Source of the DNA: Mycocentrospora acerina
Taxonomy: Eukaryota > Ascomycota > Dothideomycetes > Pleosporales
Length of the DNA: 64,000 nt
Reading direction: 5' to 3'
Assembly: GCA_022701365.1 (NCBI GenBank)
Contig: JAKUHH010000290.1
Location: forward strand, 186,001 to 250,000
Part shown: one piece after another, positions 32,804 through 44,468 of the stretch
How positions within the stretch are numbered: the stretch's first letter is position 1
How the letters are laid out: each line of letters opens with the position of its first letter
Made by a program: the position numbers and the translations under genes
The notes under the pieces: model-generated
Seen by the model: the letters and a program-made list of their open reading frames with translations, nothing else
Database searches by the model: none
Told to the model about the DNA's origin: nothing

Positions 32804-33821
32804 TTACGTATCTGTGCTATAGTAGGTTAGGCTGTCCATGACCACAACGCCACGTGGGTGTGCACCTACACTGGTTCCGAGCTTGGCACTAGCCGGTATC
32901 TCTTTGTTGAACATATTATCAAGAAAGTCTACTAGCAATTTGTGGCCACTCCATCTTTCTCCATCATCTAGGCCGAACATCTTGTTCGAAGCCCGTTCAC
33001 GACGTATCCTCGGAAGATTTCGCAGCTTGTCGTTTGGCATGTTGTTCATGCACTCTAAGATAACAGTTCCAAGAAGCCCAAGATCGATATTTGACGTAAG
33101 TTCTGACGTTACGTGGGTTGAATCGTTAAAATTTCCTATAAATAATTCTTAAACAGAGTACTAAACAATTACATGTAAGAAACATACCTAATTGTGGCTT
33201 TCCACTACTGCAAAACCGTATATTCGCAGATGAAACTGCCCCATGTACAATACCAGCAGTCGCTATATGTGCAATGGCTTGGAAAATCTGATATAGTTAG
33301 GCATGCTAGCCATAAAAAAGAGTAATATAACTTACTGAACTTGCAATAACACGGATCTGGGACTCTCCAAGACGCATGTGAACAGTGAGAACTTCTTCAA
33401 GAGTGTAACGAGAATACTCAAATTCAAGGAATGTAAGCGATTCTGTCTCAAAGATCTGCTTAATAGTTGCCACGTTGGGATGTTCTGAAATTGTCTCGAT
33501 CATCTTTAGTTCTTGATGTCCACCTTCGTTGTTTACCTCTTTGATCATTGCTAGGTTTTCCTCATGAACGCATACTGACCATGTCAATTTTCCCTGAACT
33601 AGATTGCCCTGTCGAGAAAACGTCTTCCATGGGCTGTCGTGTGATCTTTTGAGAGGGGTGAGAAGCTGCTTCTCTTTGTGGAGTGATCTCTCGAGTAAAG
33701 CAGCTTTCGTAGGTACCTGAGGCCGTGGATGACGCCGAAACACATCTTCTGCAATATTCATCTCTGTAAGGTGTTGGTGAGCAGAGGGCAGCCAGATAAG
33801 AGTAGTAATATCACAAGTCAT
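32804..33821 (-). CDS. Pseudokinase-like protein, 305 aa
   Basis: Three exons (33821-33336, 33287-33188 and 33135-32804) sum to 918 nt with introns of 48 and 52 bp. The protein follows the kinase fold: a lysine in LAMIKEV (K94), a Glu in the next helix, and a catalytic-loop equivalent HGAVSSANI (177-185). There Ala replaces the catalytic Asp, and the DFG position reads GNFN. Helix F is IDLGLLGTVILE. Loss of both acidic residues means it should not phosphorylate, so it is probably a scaffold or sensor. The N-terminal 60 residues are extra. It starts head to head with a coiled-coil gene 296 bp away. Confidence 0.75.
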
Positions 33822-33844
33822 GTTGTATATCTCAGTCACGAACC

Positions 33845-33960
33845 TGTAATTAAGAACTGTAGCCTGAATGCTGTATTGTAGCATAAACGTCAAATCCAGA
33901 GTACCTACTGCTGTAACCTGAATACTGGAACAGAAAACTGTTTTCAGGAAACCCAAAATC
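33845..33960. promoter_or_regulatory. Degenerate ACTGT / CTGTTTTCAG motif cluster in a divergent promoter
   Basis: Imperfect copies (AACTGTAGCCTGAATGCTG, GTAACCTGAATACTGG, AAAACTGTTTTCAGG) lie between the pseudokinase start (33821) and the coiled-coil gene start (34118). They belong to the motif family seen upstream of other genes in this region. Confidence 0.4.
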
Positions 33961-34117
33961 GTCTAGGATAGTGTGATAAACAATCACATAAATAGACTGA
34001 CCGAATTCTCAATTTCTTCTCAACTGCATCTGCGCTGAATACCTCTCAATCGAATTAACTGTTTAGTAAAACATATTCTTCTTGTTGCATTTAAAAATCT
34101 TGCTAGCATTTTACAAA

Positions 34118-34564
34118 ATGGCTGCCTCTTCTCATGCAGCCTCAACCTGGTGTCATCAACAGATCGAAGCCGCTGACCAAGCCGATGAACCAGTCGAATT
34201 AGCTCTCACCCCTACTTGGCCTTCGCAGTTACAACCACCAAACGCAAACTCAAGGGCACCAACGCCTAATCTCTATCTACAGTTAACCCAAGTATTAGAG
34301 TGGGAAATCTGGAATCACAGTCACACCCGCTCCGAGCTGTACGCAGAGCAGTACCGCCGCGCCGAAGCTGAAGCGTATGTACGGAATTTGTCAAACGAGC
34401 TTGTCCAATGGCAAAATGCATGCCATTCAGTCTATACTGCACTTGACGAGCACCGAGCAGAGAATGCAGACCTTAAGCGAGAGATCGCAGGGATCGCTGC
34501 AAACCTACATGCTCAGCAACATGTGCGTTTGTTGGAACAAATCAAGGAAAATCTGCTGATTTGA
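34118..34564 (+). CDS. Coiled-coil protein, 148 aa
   Basis: The start is at 34118 (MAASSHAAS), preceded by AAA as favoured in fungi; an upstream in-frame Met at 34082 is possible. Residues 1-60 are Ala- and Pro-rich. Residues 60-148 are helical with heptad spacing and many Glu, Arg and Gln. It has no signal peptide and no known domain. The build resembles the coiled-coil protein at 31974-32510, though the sequences do not clearly match. Confidence 0.55.
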   Translation: MAASSHAASTWCHQQIEAADQADEPVELALTPTWPSQLQPPNANSRAPTPNLYLQLTQVLEWEIWNHSHTRSELYAEQYRRAEAEAYVRNLSNELVQWQNACHSVYTALDEHRAENADLKREIAGIAANLHAQQHVRLLEQIKENLLI

Positions 34565-34813
34565 TTGTTTAGACTTCGCGATTCCGCAAGATTGCGCCTT
34601 CGGACTTATCCGTAGCCGAGGGTTGCGCTAATAGGAAGCGAAATGACTCACCCCAAGAGGAAGGTGTATGCGTCAACACGAGTCAGTCGCCCTCAGGTTC
34701 TGCGCGGGATTGACAGGCATTTGTGGTACCAGGCTGAGCAGCAGTATGGTTTTGGAAGATCATGCAATCAAGAAAATTTGTAAAATTGCTCTATCTCGCC
34801 AAAAGATCATTAG

Positions 34814-36242
34814 CTAAGATAAATTTGTGTTCAATCTTTGTCGCTTATTCTTCTGTCTGCCAGCCCTCTGTTGCCTACCTTTGCTACTGAAGTCGGGTTG
34901 AACGGCTTCCCAAGCAGTAATCTTTTCTATAAGCGATTCTATTGCCTGACCAAGACGATCTAACTCACTTCTCCTTTTAATGGTCTTTTCTGCTCCTTTT
35001 GCCGATAATAGCTTGTTCTTAGCTTTATTGACTAAAATGTCAGCAGAAGCTTTCATTTGACGCGTCTCTTCGCTACCACACATGTTTCCATCTCGGGTTA
35101 ACTCCACCAACGGCCTTATCAGTTCGCTAAGTTGCACGATCGCCTTAATCCCCATCAAGTTCCGATTTTGGGTAATGCGTAAACTCTGATGATCGACCTT
35201 GACCCACGCCACTTTGATTGCCTCCCAATACTGCCTTTGTAAATCCTCGTCTGTCCACAAGACCATTCCTGCCGCCAAGTCGGGCTTATTTCGTTTTCTC
35301 TTTCCAATACGAGAGCCCGCCAACGTGGTTAGCCCGCTATGCAATATATTGTCGCATGAGGTCCCAGAAGACGCGTAAGTACCGAAGTCGTCATCTTCCA
35401 TATGGTCAAGAGGGATTGGGTATTCCCGAGTTCCGAGGACATTTTCAGTTGACGAAGAATGAAAGCTCGCTATTGGGCTGGCGATCTGTTGTGATTTTGG
35501 TGATTGACAGGGCTCAATTTGCTCTGGTTGTGGACTGGATGCAGTGTTCTGAGTGGCTAGTGGGTGGTTAGTCTCCTCAGCTGCTAGATTTGTCGCTTCA
35601 GAAGGCTGGCCTGTAAAATTTGTAGAATCTTCTGTTTGGTTCAAGGCCTGGCTCAGTACTGATCCCTTGAATATTGTAAAGGAGAGTTCAGAAGTGGTGT
35701 TAAAAGGGTTTGGTAGGATGACTTGATAGGGGTCAAACTCAAAGATCGTTTGAGGTTCAGAAACTGTCAGCTTGACCACTGCGTTGTTGTCCTTGATTGT
35801 ATCATCTTTCGAGATGGGATAAGTGTTCACATGTGAGATGAAAGACAGATCCAGCACTTCCGAGATTACTAGTTTCTTACTATGGCCGCTCAAAATAGGA
35901 GCGATCTCGATTCGTGAGATGGAGGACAGACCGAGTATAGCTGAGGTTTTAGAAGTATCGGTGTTATACTCAGGCTGTCGGTTGAGCATAGCAGTTGTGT
36001 CCAATTCAAGCGTCTCATGAAGGGACATCTCAAGGAGTTCTGTAGTGTATATGCCATTTAATCCAAATATGTCTGTAGATTCAAGTATTTGAAAGCTCTG
36101 CAGTATGTCAGCAAGATATTATGGCATATAGAACATCGCTTCTAACAGGTATCGGAATCGTAGCAAATGAATTACTCCAAAGTTGATAATCTGAGTAACT
36201 CTCAAGTTGAGAAATGTCAATTTCAGTAGGAATCGTATCCAT
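34814..36242 (-). CDS. Orphan protein, 459 aa, two exons
   Basis: Exon 36242-36147 (MDTIPTEIDISQLES...) joins through a 49-bp intron (GTTAGA...TGCTGACATACTGCAG) to 36097-34814 in frame. The first 200 residues look beta-rich or disordered. Residues 200-240 are Ser-rich, and then comes a basic patch (GKRKRNKPD). The C-terminal third is helical and ends in a strongly basic tail (GRQQRAGRQKNKRQR). This would fit a nuclear protein with a C-terminal helical domain, but I recognise no family. An acidic DHMEDDDFG stretch sits in the middle. Confidence 0.6.
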
Positions 36243-36842
36243 TATGTATTCAGGCTGAATGTTGTAGGTTTGTATCAAGTGAGATAATTTTGAGTCAACA
36301 AAAGGGGGGAGAGATAGCCTTATATACCTATCGCTATGAGAAGAACATGGCCACATTGTTTTATTTTAAATTCTATATTTAGTTCTCCTGAGTGGTTTGA
36401 CACTGAAATCTGCCTCGTCAGTAGCTCGCATTAACTCTTGACATCACTAATGCCCATGTCTGACCCACTGAACTGATAAAGGGCTTCCGCCTCATGATCA
36501 AAATCGAGAAAGGATTGGCTCTGGATGTTCTGAATCAACGCATAACTGTGCCGAAGGCGTAGTAGTATCATGTAGAGAGATGACAAGGCACTCATGTACG
36601 AGTGAGGGAGAGGGATTGGCTCTGGACGGCCCAGAAAGATAAATCACTGAGCTACAGGTGTGTCAGTTTCATGCAGAGAGGGGGCAGGGCACTTATTTAC
36701 GAGTGAAGGAGGGAGTAATTGGCTTCAAGTAGCCTAGAACGAAACAAATATAAGCTATTGACGTAGGAAGGAGCTATTAAGGGGTAGAGGCAATCGTGTA
36801 TAAAAGGTCTGAAGAACTCAACTGAAGAGCTAGCTAGGCAAC
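36243..36842. other. Intergenic gap, partly purine-rich
   Basis: No gene seen. Two diverged copies of a segment can be read near 36510-36600 and 36620-36710 (GGATTGGCTCTGGA, and CAGAGAGATGACAAGGCACT against CAGAGAGGGGGCAGGGCACT). They form a degenerate direct repeat of about 110 bp. Confidence 0.45.
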
Positions 36843-37117
36843 ATGGATACTATCCAAGGCGAACAAACTGACTCTTGGTACTATTTGTAAGTATAGAGAT
36901 ACGTGCGTGCATTATATAAGTGCTGACATGCTACAGCGAGAACGTTATTTGGTTCACTGTCGCTTGGGATGAAGAAGAGCAAAACGCAGATATAATTTGT
37001 CTCACAGACAACTCCAGAGCAACCGCAGAACAATTCAAAATCCAGATGGCTCAACGCAGGGATCGCTGTTCTACATTCGTCTATCTAGGAGCAAGAAAAG
37101 AGAAGCAGACAAATTGA
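36843..37117 (+). CDS. Hypothetical protein, 74 aa, two exons
   Basis: Exon 36843-36886 ends in TT and joins through a 50-bp intron (GTAAGT...GCTGACATGCTACAG) to exon 36937-37117. The sum is 225 nt. The product is acidic in the middle and basic at the end (QRRDRCST). Its N-terminus (MDTIQGE) resembles that of the gene at 36242 (MDTIPTE), and both face away from the shared intergenic region. No family is recognised. Confidence 0.5.
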
Positions 37118-37263
37118 AGAACATCACAACTTCATATTAAAAGATATGTGCGTCAAAAAACAATGCAGAATTGCTTGACATATCTGAAGCGCAATAAGAT
37201 TTGTTTAATTAGATTTACTATTTCGCTGTTGTGTAGTGTTTTATTCCAGCTTTTACATCTTAA

Positions 37264-37509
37264 TTATGCCTCACGATTGAGCATCCTCTCCCTAGATTCG
37301 TGACTGCCACTATACCATTCCTCATGTCGTTGCATCCTTTTCTTTGCACTGTGACATCTCCGATAGAGAAGGTATACTAAAAGAACATGGAGTATGATAG
37401 CAAGTGTAATAATTACCCCCAGCATTATAGGCTCGTCTAACTTGCTTTGACTTGGGCTTCTTTGAAGCAGACTATACTTATGCATTGTCATGTTGCGTTC
37501 GGCTCTCAA
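37264..37509 (-). CDS. Small single-pass membrane protein, up to 81 aa
   Basis: One strong membrane helix (MLGVIITLAIILHVLLVYLL, about residues 29-48) is followed by a basic cytoplasmic-type tail (YRRCHSAKKRMQRH). Met7 at 37491 is an alternative start. There is no cleavable signal. The positive-inside rule would put the tail in the cytosol. The function is unknown. Confidence 0.5.
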   Translation of the reverse strand: MRAERNMTMHKYSLLQRSPSQSKLDEPIMLGVIITLAIILHVLLVYLLYRRCHSAKKRMQRHEEWYSGSHESRERMLNREA

Positions 37510-38496
37510 TTTCTACCTTTGATTTAGCTCTAAATTCTGCAGATCCGCCTTAGACACAAACCATAGATGCGGGACAATTGCTCAAATGTGGTGTGAAAGA
37601 CTCGAGAGAATGTATATCTACTCCTGTCTCTAATTGCTTCACTATCCTCGTACGAGGGTGGTTCTCCGCTGAGTATGGAACTATTAGTAATTCAGATTAG
37701 TACCGTGTTTGAATAAATAAGAAGAACAAAGAAAACACAATTGTGACTGTACCTTTGATCTGTAGAGTGGTTCTCTGCTTGAGAAGATGATTTTTTAGGT
37801 GTTGAACGTAAAAGAATGATAATAAAGCACATCATAAGAGCGGTTTTGTAAACCTAAGTAAAATTCTAAGCTGATTTATATAGTTCGTCTGAGTTGTGTA
37901 TGCTGTTTTCAGCATTACAGAAGTACGAAACGTTTTTACTGACTTTATGAAGCTGAATACTGTTTCTATAATACAGTTTCTGGTCTACATTATTTAAAAA
38001 TAATGCCATCTATTTGTGGCTAATTATGCGATTCTAAAAAAAGTTGACTTTTGTACAGCTGAAGCAGGAATGTTTGCATTGATAGTTGAATAGTCATATG
38101 ATTAGTTCTTTTTGAATTAGGTACAATGATTACTAAATCTACATGTTTACCAAATCAACGTTGATATTTTGAATGACTATGATACGAGAATGAGCGAATA
38201 GAATCTAAGCAACACGATTATACTATTGATTTAATGTAGGAACTTGAACACTACTTGCGGCTTATATTCTCAGATTTAAAAGCGCGGAAATTTTAAGGTC
38301 ACGTTGCAAAATTCCACAGTAACACTTAAGAACGCACAGTAAAGCTTCAATTCTTAGTTACAGCTAGGATTAGCAAATCCATTCTTACAGATACAATCGT
38401 TCTCGTTTGCTTGTCTAATCACTTTAAAGAATATGAGCAAGATGATATACTTCATAAAATAGTGTTATATACAAGTGGTGTAACTCTGTCTTGTAC
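37510..38496. other. Long AT-rich intergenic region with CTGTTTTCAG-like motifs
   Basis: About 1 kb without a supported gene. Copies of the motif family occur near 37900-37975 (GCTGTTTTCAGCATTACAG, GAATACTGTTTCTATAATACAG), roughly 400 bp upstream of the small membrane protein gene. Confidence 0.5.
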
Positions 38497-39785
38497 CTAA
38501 TAGCATCCAGTGCAGTCTTCGTGATTATCGTGAGCAGAGGCCCAGACCTGTATTCAATAAGTAAATGGCCAGGATAAAAAGTCAAAACTTACCTCCTTGT
38601 CCCGAAAACAGCTGTACAAGAGAACGTTATCCTGCCGCTCAACCAGAATGTATACTGGTGTCTCTGTTGACATTATCATGCACTCAAAAGCTTGCATTTT
38701 TCTGTTGTTATATGGAGGAGAATGTTTAGAGCTATTGTAAACGTAGAAACTAGCATGGTAGAACTGTTTCTTATAAGTAGTGATTAATTCTATATGTTGC
38801 ACACGTACATAATGGGGAGCTTCATGAATCTGATGAAGAATCTCCGGAAAGCCTAGTGGTATTTGGAAAGCCTCACCCTCAGCGCCACGTTCTACCCCAA
38901 GATGATGGCACCGGTGCACGCGAAAAGGCGGAGGTCGGAGTTTCTCTGGCAATTGATCCCAGTCATTTGCAGGCGAAATTGGTTGTATTGGTAGGTCTGA
39001 ATAGTCAGGTAGACCGTCAGACCCACTGCTTGAGAATTGTTGTGTAGGTAGGTCTATAGGAAACATCTCTGGGAAATTAAGCGTGACTGAGCACTCTACC
39101 TGTCGATCAGTTCGCATTTGCGGAATTTGTTGGCACTGAATCTGCTCAGCTGGTTCGATTTTGGTTGTCATTGGAATATCAACACAGACTTCAGCATGAA
39201 TTGTTCCTGAACCATGAGCTAAGTGGTCTTCCATAGGGCTGGTGTGCTGAATAACTATTTTAGTCAGATGGCTTAAAACTATTGATTGGACTCACGAGTG
39301 GCTCAATGACGGTAGAGTCGAATATCTGGATGTCTTGAGGCCGCCTGATCTCCGCATAGACAGCTAAACCGGAAGATTGAGAGAATCGACTAAGAAGAAG
39401 AAAGAGGACGTCTTCTTCAGACAACGGGCGAATCTGACGCAAGCAATCCTGATACTCGCTAATCAGCCTTTCAATATGGCTGAACGCCTGACTATACTGA
39501 ATATCAATGACTTGACACTCATGATGAGGACCAGAATCGCGATGGATTGAGCCCTAACCTATTCAGCGCTGACTATTTACTACACCTGCCTGCACCTACG
39601 AAGGGCCGTCCTCCAAGAAATGTTCCCTTTATATATTCTAGATGATCGCGAAAGCACTGTACAGGAGGTTGAGCATCTGTCACAAATTCAGAGCGATATG
39701 TAGCATTTCGAATTTTCCATTGACGTTCAGGCGGTAAATTACTTCCCGGGTATGCCGGAGGGGCCCAAGGAGAGGGTGTGTCCAT
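38497..39785 (-). CDS. Protein with MADS-box-like C-terminal segment, 382 aa
   Basis: Four exons join in frame: 39785-39600, 39553-39296, 39246-38593 and 38547-38497 (1149 nt), with introns of 45-49 bp. The N-terminal part (to about residue 150) is mixed helical, with a His/Cys pair (GPHHECQVID) and helix FSHIERLISEYQD. The middle is Pro/Gln-rich. Near residues 330-365 a segment NRKMQAFECMIMS...VYILVERQDNVLLYS has the helix-strand-strand pattern of the MADS core and of the other two MADS-like genes here. The C-terminus (HDNHEDCTGCY) has a Cys/His cluster. A motif cluster lies 170-275 bp upstream. Confidence 0.6.
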
Positions 39786-39954
39786 TTGATGAGGATGACC
39801 GACAATCAGACAATTAAACAATCTAAAGAGATAGGGTAGGGAAGCCCTTGAAATTAGATTGTGAACTTTACAACAGGACAATTGTATTTATAATTCGACC
39901 AGAGATCAGCAAGCCTGGCTAAGACTTGATGCAACAGTAATTTAAAACTAGTGG

Positions 39955-40060
39955 CGTTTCTCAGAACAGTTTTCAGTTTTGTGTTACAGTTTTCGGTCTC
40001 TCAAGTCTGTTCTCAGTCCCCTAGGTATGTATTCCACCACCTGACCCTGTTCTCAGACCA
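39955..40060. promoter_or_regulatory. Array of degenerate CTGTTTTCAG-type motifs
   Basis: Several near copies in a row (AACAGTTTTCAGTTTTG, ACAGTTTTCGG, CTGTTCTCAGTCC, CTGTTCTCAGACC) lie 170-275 bp upstream of the start at 39785. The spacing between copies is about 30-40 bp. It is the clearest example of the motif family outside the 40-bp array at 41.5 kb. Confidence 0.5.
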
Positions 40061-40730
40061 GATAAATTTGTCATTTTTATCTCTAGCGGCAAAAATTAAT
40101 ATTTTTCCCTCCTGTGGCTGTACGTAGAAGAGTGCGAGGGTGCAGTCTCAGGCTATGTAGAAACAGAGGAAACAAGGACTTAGGTATTACGTGCATTGTT
40201 CTTTTTGGTTAAGAAGACGGAACGTTAGTTACGTAGCATTAATTCACCCTTGCACTTATTGCTTATAACACAACCTCATTAGCAATTTGGCAAGGCAGTC
40301 TTGTCTAGGTTAACTGTCGCAAGTGTAACAGCTGCATGCAAGTCACTTAGATTTGCACTGCGCTTGCAACGCAGATCGCACGTTTGCACAACCTACCCAG
40401 CATGCAGGGTATTTAAGCGCTGAAAAAGGTACTACTGCAAGCTAGTGCATGACTATCAGGCCCTAGGGAGCTCAACAATTTAAACTTCTCGCTTGCGCTT
40501 ATAGAGATAAGTCCTTAGATTGATTCACGGGTAAATAGCGGATAAACTTGCTAGTAGACTTGCATGTCAAAGAATGTATCAAAACACCTCAGAACTACAA
40601 TTTAGTTATTTACATAACATTTAAGCCAAGTCTCCTTTCCTTCCTCTGAGTTCTACAACCCTGCAGCTGTCACTTTGATAACTGAATCTCTCAGCTATTA
40701 ATAGTAAGCAATAGTATTGATATCCTGTGT

Positions 40731-41347
40731 TTAGCAAAACTGTACCTTTGGTTCTGGTCCTGCAATAGAACCTGGCATGTATGAGTTGAACACGCAGAAT
40801 TTTCCATTATGACGAACTACCATATACACCTTTGTATCTGACATTTGGCAGAGCTGACTTGCTTTCCTAATTAAGGCGTTGAAGCAACCCTCAAGCTGAG
40901 GAGTCGCATATATAGGATCCTTCTTCTGCATGCTGTATGTCGTAGACGCATCCTATACATTTAATTAAATAAATTCTTAAAAGAGTAAACACTGCATACG
41001 TAGAATACTTGATAGTCGCCTGGAAGTCCTGCCACCATCTGACTATAACCTGACTTAAATCTGATCAGGAATTCAAGATCGTCCTTAGTAAGCGGGGATT
41101 GCGATGTGGTGGACTGCTCGTTGTCGAGCATGAAACGTGAGCAGTTGCATTCGGTCTTGCATTGGGCCTCAGGGAGTATGAGCGGTGAAGGGTTGTTCAG
41201 AACAGTATGCGGAGGGGTTCCGCGTTGAGGCGTGAAAGGAGGCTCCAGAACTTTGGATGAGGGAGGAGGGGAAGAAGAGGTCATGAATGGCATTGTTCGC
41301 TGTTTCTGCTCAGGCTTCATGATTGGGAAACCAGAGTATGGATGCAT
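40731..41347 (-). CDS. Small protein with MADS-box-like segment, 189 aa
   Basis: Exons 41347-41000 and 40952-40731 (570 nt) are joined by a 47-bp intron. The first 95 residues are Pro- and Ser-rich. After FKSGYSQMVAGLPGDYQVF comes the MADS-like segment: helix FNALIRKASQLCQMS, then strands KVYMVVRHNG and FCVFNS. It matches in pattern the segments at 27448-28004 and 38497-39785. A further small exon after 40735 (intron from GTACAG) would change the last residues, and I cannot decide between the two ends. The 4 x 40 bp repeat lies 157 bp upstream of the start. Confidence 0.6.
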
Positions 41348-41503
41348 CTTGAAATCTTAAGCTGTGAAAAGCTGTGAATTTGATGCTTTATAAAAATGAG
41401 GATGCGAGGATTAATATATTTTTTGAACAGAGCTAGCTGCCGAACAAATGCACAGCAGGCGGTAAGTAGTTCCATATGCCTAGGATTGTGATAGGCTAAT
41501 ATG

Positions 41504-41663
41504 AACAGAAGACAGTATTCGGTAGACAGGAACGGGTACCGCAAACAAAAAGCAGGATCCGGTAAACAGTAACAGGTACTGCAACCCAGAAACAGGATCC
41601 TGTAAACTGCAATAAGCACCACAAACAGAAATCAGTTTACTGTAAACAGAACTCAGTTCCTAG
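41504..41663. repeat. Four tandem 40-bp degenerate repeats
   Basis: The units run 41504-41543, 41544-41583, 41584-41623 and 41624-41663. Each opens with AACAGAA, AACAAAA or CCCAGAA, continues with CAGGATCCGGTAAAC or a variant of it, and ends near AGTACC/AGCACC. Units are clearly related but diverged. GTAAACAG, GTAGACAG and GTAAACTG variants recur with the 40-bp period. The same core recurs upstream of other genes in the region. Confidence 0.85.
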
Positions 41664-41770
41664 ATATAATCCTAACTTTTCATAAGGAAAACTATACTTT
41701 TAATTAGAAAATGTGATAAATTAACTTCAACTTATCTACTATAGCTATCCATCCGTACTAAACACATACA

Positions 41771-44468
41771 TTAAGAGGTGGTCTTTGTTCCCAATTCAAA
41801 CATTTCGCCACTATCCGCATTAAGTTCGTTGCAGTCGCTTTCGCTGTCACTACCAGGATCTTTTCGTTTTCCGGTTATTCTTCTTGGGCCATGAGGAGGT
41901 ATACCATGAACAGCATTCGCATGATCCCAGAAGTCAGATGCTGAGCTTAATTTGTCTTCGCAAAGTGGATGAGGGCACACAGAAACGACGCCACCTATAC
42001 TTTCAAGGTGCTGCTTCAAGTGGTCATGGAGGACGAATACGTCGTGGAACTGTGCAAACTGGACTTTTGCTGAAGCTTCTTTGTTTCCCAAGCAGAACAA
42101 ACAGTGCGCAGCAACTACTACTACACCTCCATGTCTTATAAGCCCACAGAAATCGTTCAAATGTAGAGTGTGATTGTTTTTAATGTGATCATCCCATACT
42201 CGTTCTGACAAACACCAAAGATCATGCTCGTAACAATAGTGCATCTTGGTATGTATGGTCCATTCGTTCGGAACGTCATGTGAATTTGAGAGGTGAAAAG
42301 CAAGTGTGTTAGCGTCTTGAAAGATTTGACTACACCCATTCCAGAGACACTGGTGAGCCTTCATGTCTTGCAGGTGTCGAGTAACATGAAGAGAATTCGT
42401 TCCACAGCTTTTTTTTTGAAAACTGTGATAGCAGTTGTTCCAAAGGCATTTTCTAAGAAGAGTAAAATGGTCGCCCATTTGACGTTTTGCATCTTTGATG
42501 CGTCGCTGTCTTGCGCATTGAAGTAGATGAATATTCATGCGTTCTGGCCGATTTCTACATGTGTGAGTTTATTGCGATTTACTAGCAAGCAAATACTGAC
42601 ATGTTTAGCTTCTTTTTGCAATCAGGACAGTGGTTATCAGAGTTTGGTTCTGCGGACTTATAGCTCCATCGACTTCTTTGTGGATTGGCCATCTTCACCA
42701 TGGGCTCTAGAGCGGTTCGAATAGGAAGTTTAACCCCGCTACCAGCTTGATTAAATACTGCATCTGCGACCTTTTTGCGTTCTGTTTCAAATTTAAACAG
42801 TGCCTGCAGATATCGAGAAGGTGACCGCGAAGGGGTAGGTGCCGACAGTCTTTTCTTTGAGGCTTCTCCGGTCCCAGTGAAGAAATCTTGGCGCTTCTTG
42901 ATGTGTGCCTTCGTTCTTGATTTTCGCCTGATATCATATTCTTGGGCAGGAGTAAGAGCCGGAATGGCTATAATGTCATACCCATCTGCCATGATGTCTT
43001 TGTTCACTTCCTTCAGAAAAGGTTGGTCAGTTAGCTGGGATCCTGGTGGTTTAGGTGCAAGAAGGTTTCTTCTCAACATCATAGAAGTGTTCTCGCTGAC
43101 TAGCTCAACTCGCTGTTCCCTACCACGGACCATTGACTGGCTATCAAGTCCAACTAGACCTGATATGTAGTACTGAACAGTCTCCTCATTAGTATGTCCC
43201 ATTAATAACCTTCTTTGCGCAGGAGTTGCTGTTTCTGATTGACACTTAGCTAATTCTTTTTGAAAAACAGGTGTATCATACTCTCTACAGCACTTGCGTA
43301 TGCTCGTCGAAAGCAATAAGCACTCAAGTTATCTTCGTATCCAGCTCTTTGACCAACACCCTTAAGCATACCGTTAAAACAATTGTAAGTGAGTATACGG
43401 TCCTCACTGACTGTCCCATTTGGATTAACAGATCGTAGGATAGGCCGTTTTTCTGCATCGACTTTGTATCTAAACTGGTACCTAGAGCTTCCTTGTGGTA
43501 TTTCCTTTGCATTAAGGTCAGAGAAGGTGTCACAGCCTTCAAAGACTTTATCAGCTAAGGCCATAGCAATGAAGTAAGTAACTGGACACATAGATCGCAT
43601 ATCTGGTTCCTCATACAACAGCATGACAGGTCTGTCAAATTAGAAATTAACATAAAGCTAACGCAACAAAACAAAAAACTTACGAATGCTTTTTGTTGTT
43701 GCGGTGTCCTTTGCGATTTCGAAGCCGCAAATGAAGAAGATATCCACTGTAAGTTTCTGACTTGTATAAAAGAAGGTCAATGTCGCCATACAAAAGTCCT
43801 TCATTACTGTGCTGCCATGCTTCTGACTCAATGAATTCTCCCGGGCGGCTGCCTAGAAGAGTCATAAGCACAACTGAGAATGCAAGTTGCAGACGCGAGC
43901 GCGGGTGTGAATACTGGTACTCATCACAAGCCCAGATAAAATGGACAATATCCTCAGCAACTGGCAGCGGCGCGATAGGCTTAGAATAAGCACGAGTAGA
44001 TAGCATTTCTTCCTGAATAAGCTCCTTGATAGTATGCGTGAGTTCTTGGTTCTGAATTTGGTTATACTGATAGTTAGTGTGTATCTTAATAACTCTTTTT
44101 AAGCTAGCAAGGCGGTTTTGAATTGTTGTATCAGTGATGTTTTCTTCTATCACACCACTTCTTGTAGAAGCAAGCCAACGGAGATACAGCTTGATCTGGT
44201 ATATTGAAGGTGCGACTGAGAAAGGTTGATCTGTAATATCCTTCTGGAGAACATCTTCAGCAAATCTGCATTCGTTGTTAGCTAGAAGAAGTTAATTGCT
44301 GATAGAAGCCAACCTTGTCCAGAGCTGTACTGTATACTGGTATGCTTTGAAACTTGACGGAATAAGTAGTTTCTTAATATCTTCGGCCTTAAGTGATGTA
44401 GGTTCAGTTTCCTGTTTAGCTAAGGATCGGAGCTGAGAAAGATCTAATCTGGCTTTTTTGGGTGGCAT
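41771..44468 (-). CDS. DUF3435 tyrosine recombinase with C2H2 tail (Starship captain-like), 834 aa
   Basis: Five exons join exactly in frame: 44468-44314, 44265-43684, 43631-43282, 43234-42601 and 42554-41771 (2505 nt), with introns of 46-52 bp. The catalytic set is complete. Arg192 lies in LLGSRPGEF. The second box is YCFRR (351-355), with Tyr in the place of the usual His, as I recall for Crypton/DUF3435 recombinases. His376 in LLMGHTNEET is followed nine residues on by Tyr385, the expected nucleophile. The last 260 residues hold C2H2-like zinc fingers (CPDC...HLLQC, CLWNNCYHSF) and an acidic end. Such recombinases cut and join DNA at the element ends; DUF3435 enzymes are the captains that move Starships. 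Met at 44516 is an alternative start. All reading frames are intact, unlike the copy at 4922-6813. Confidence 0.92.
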
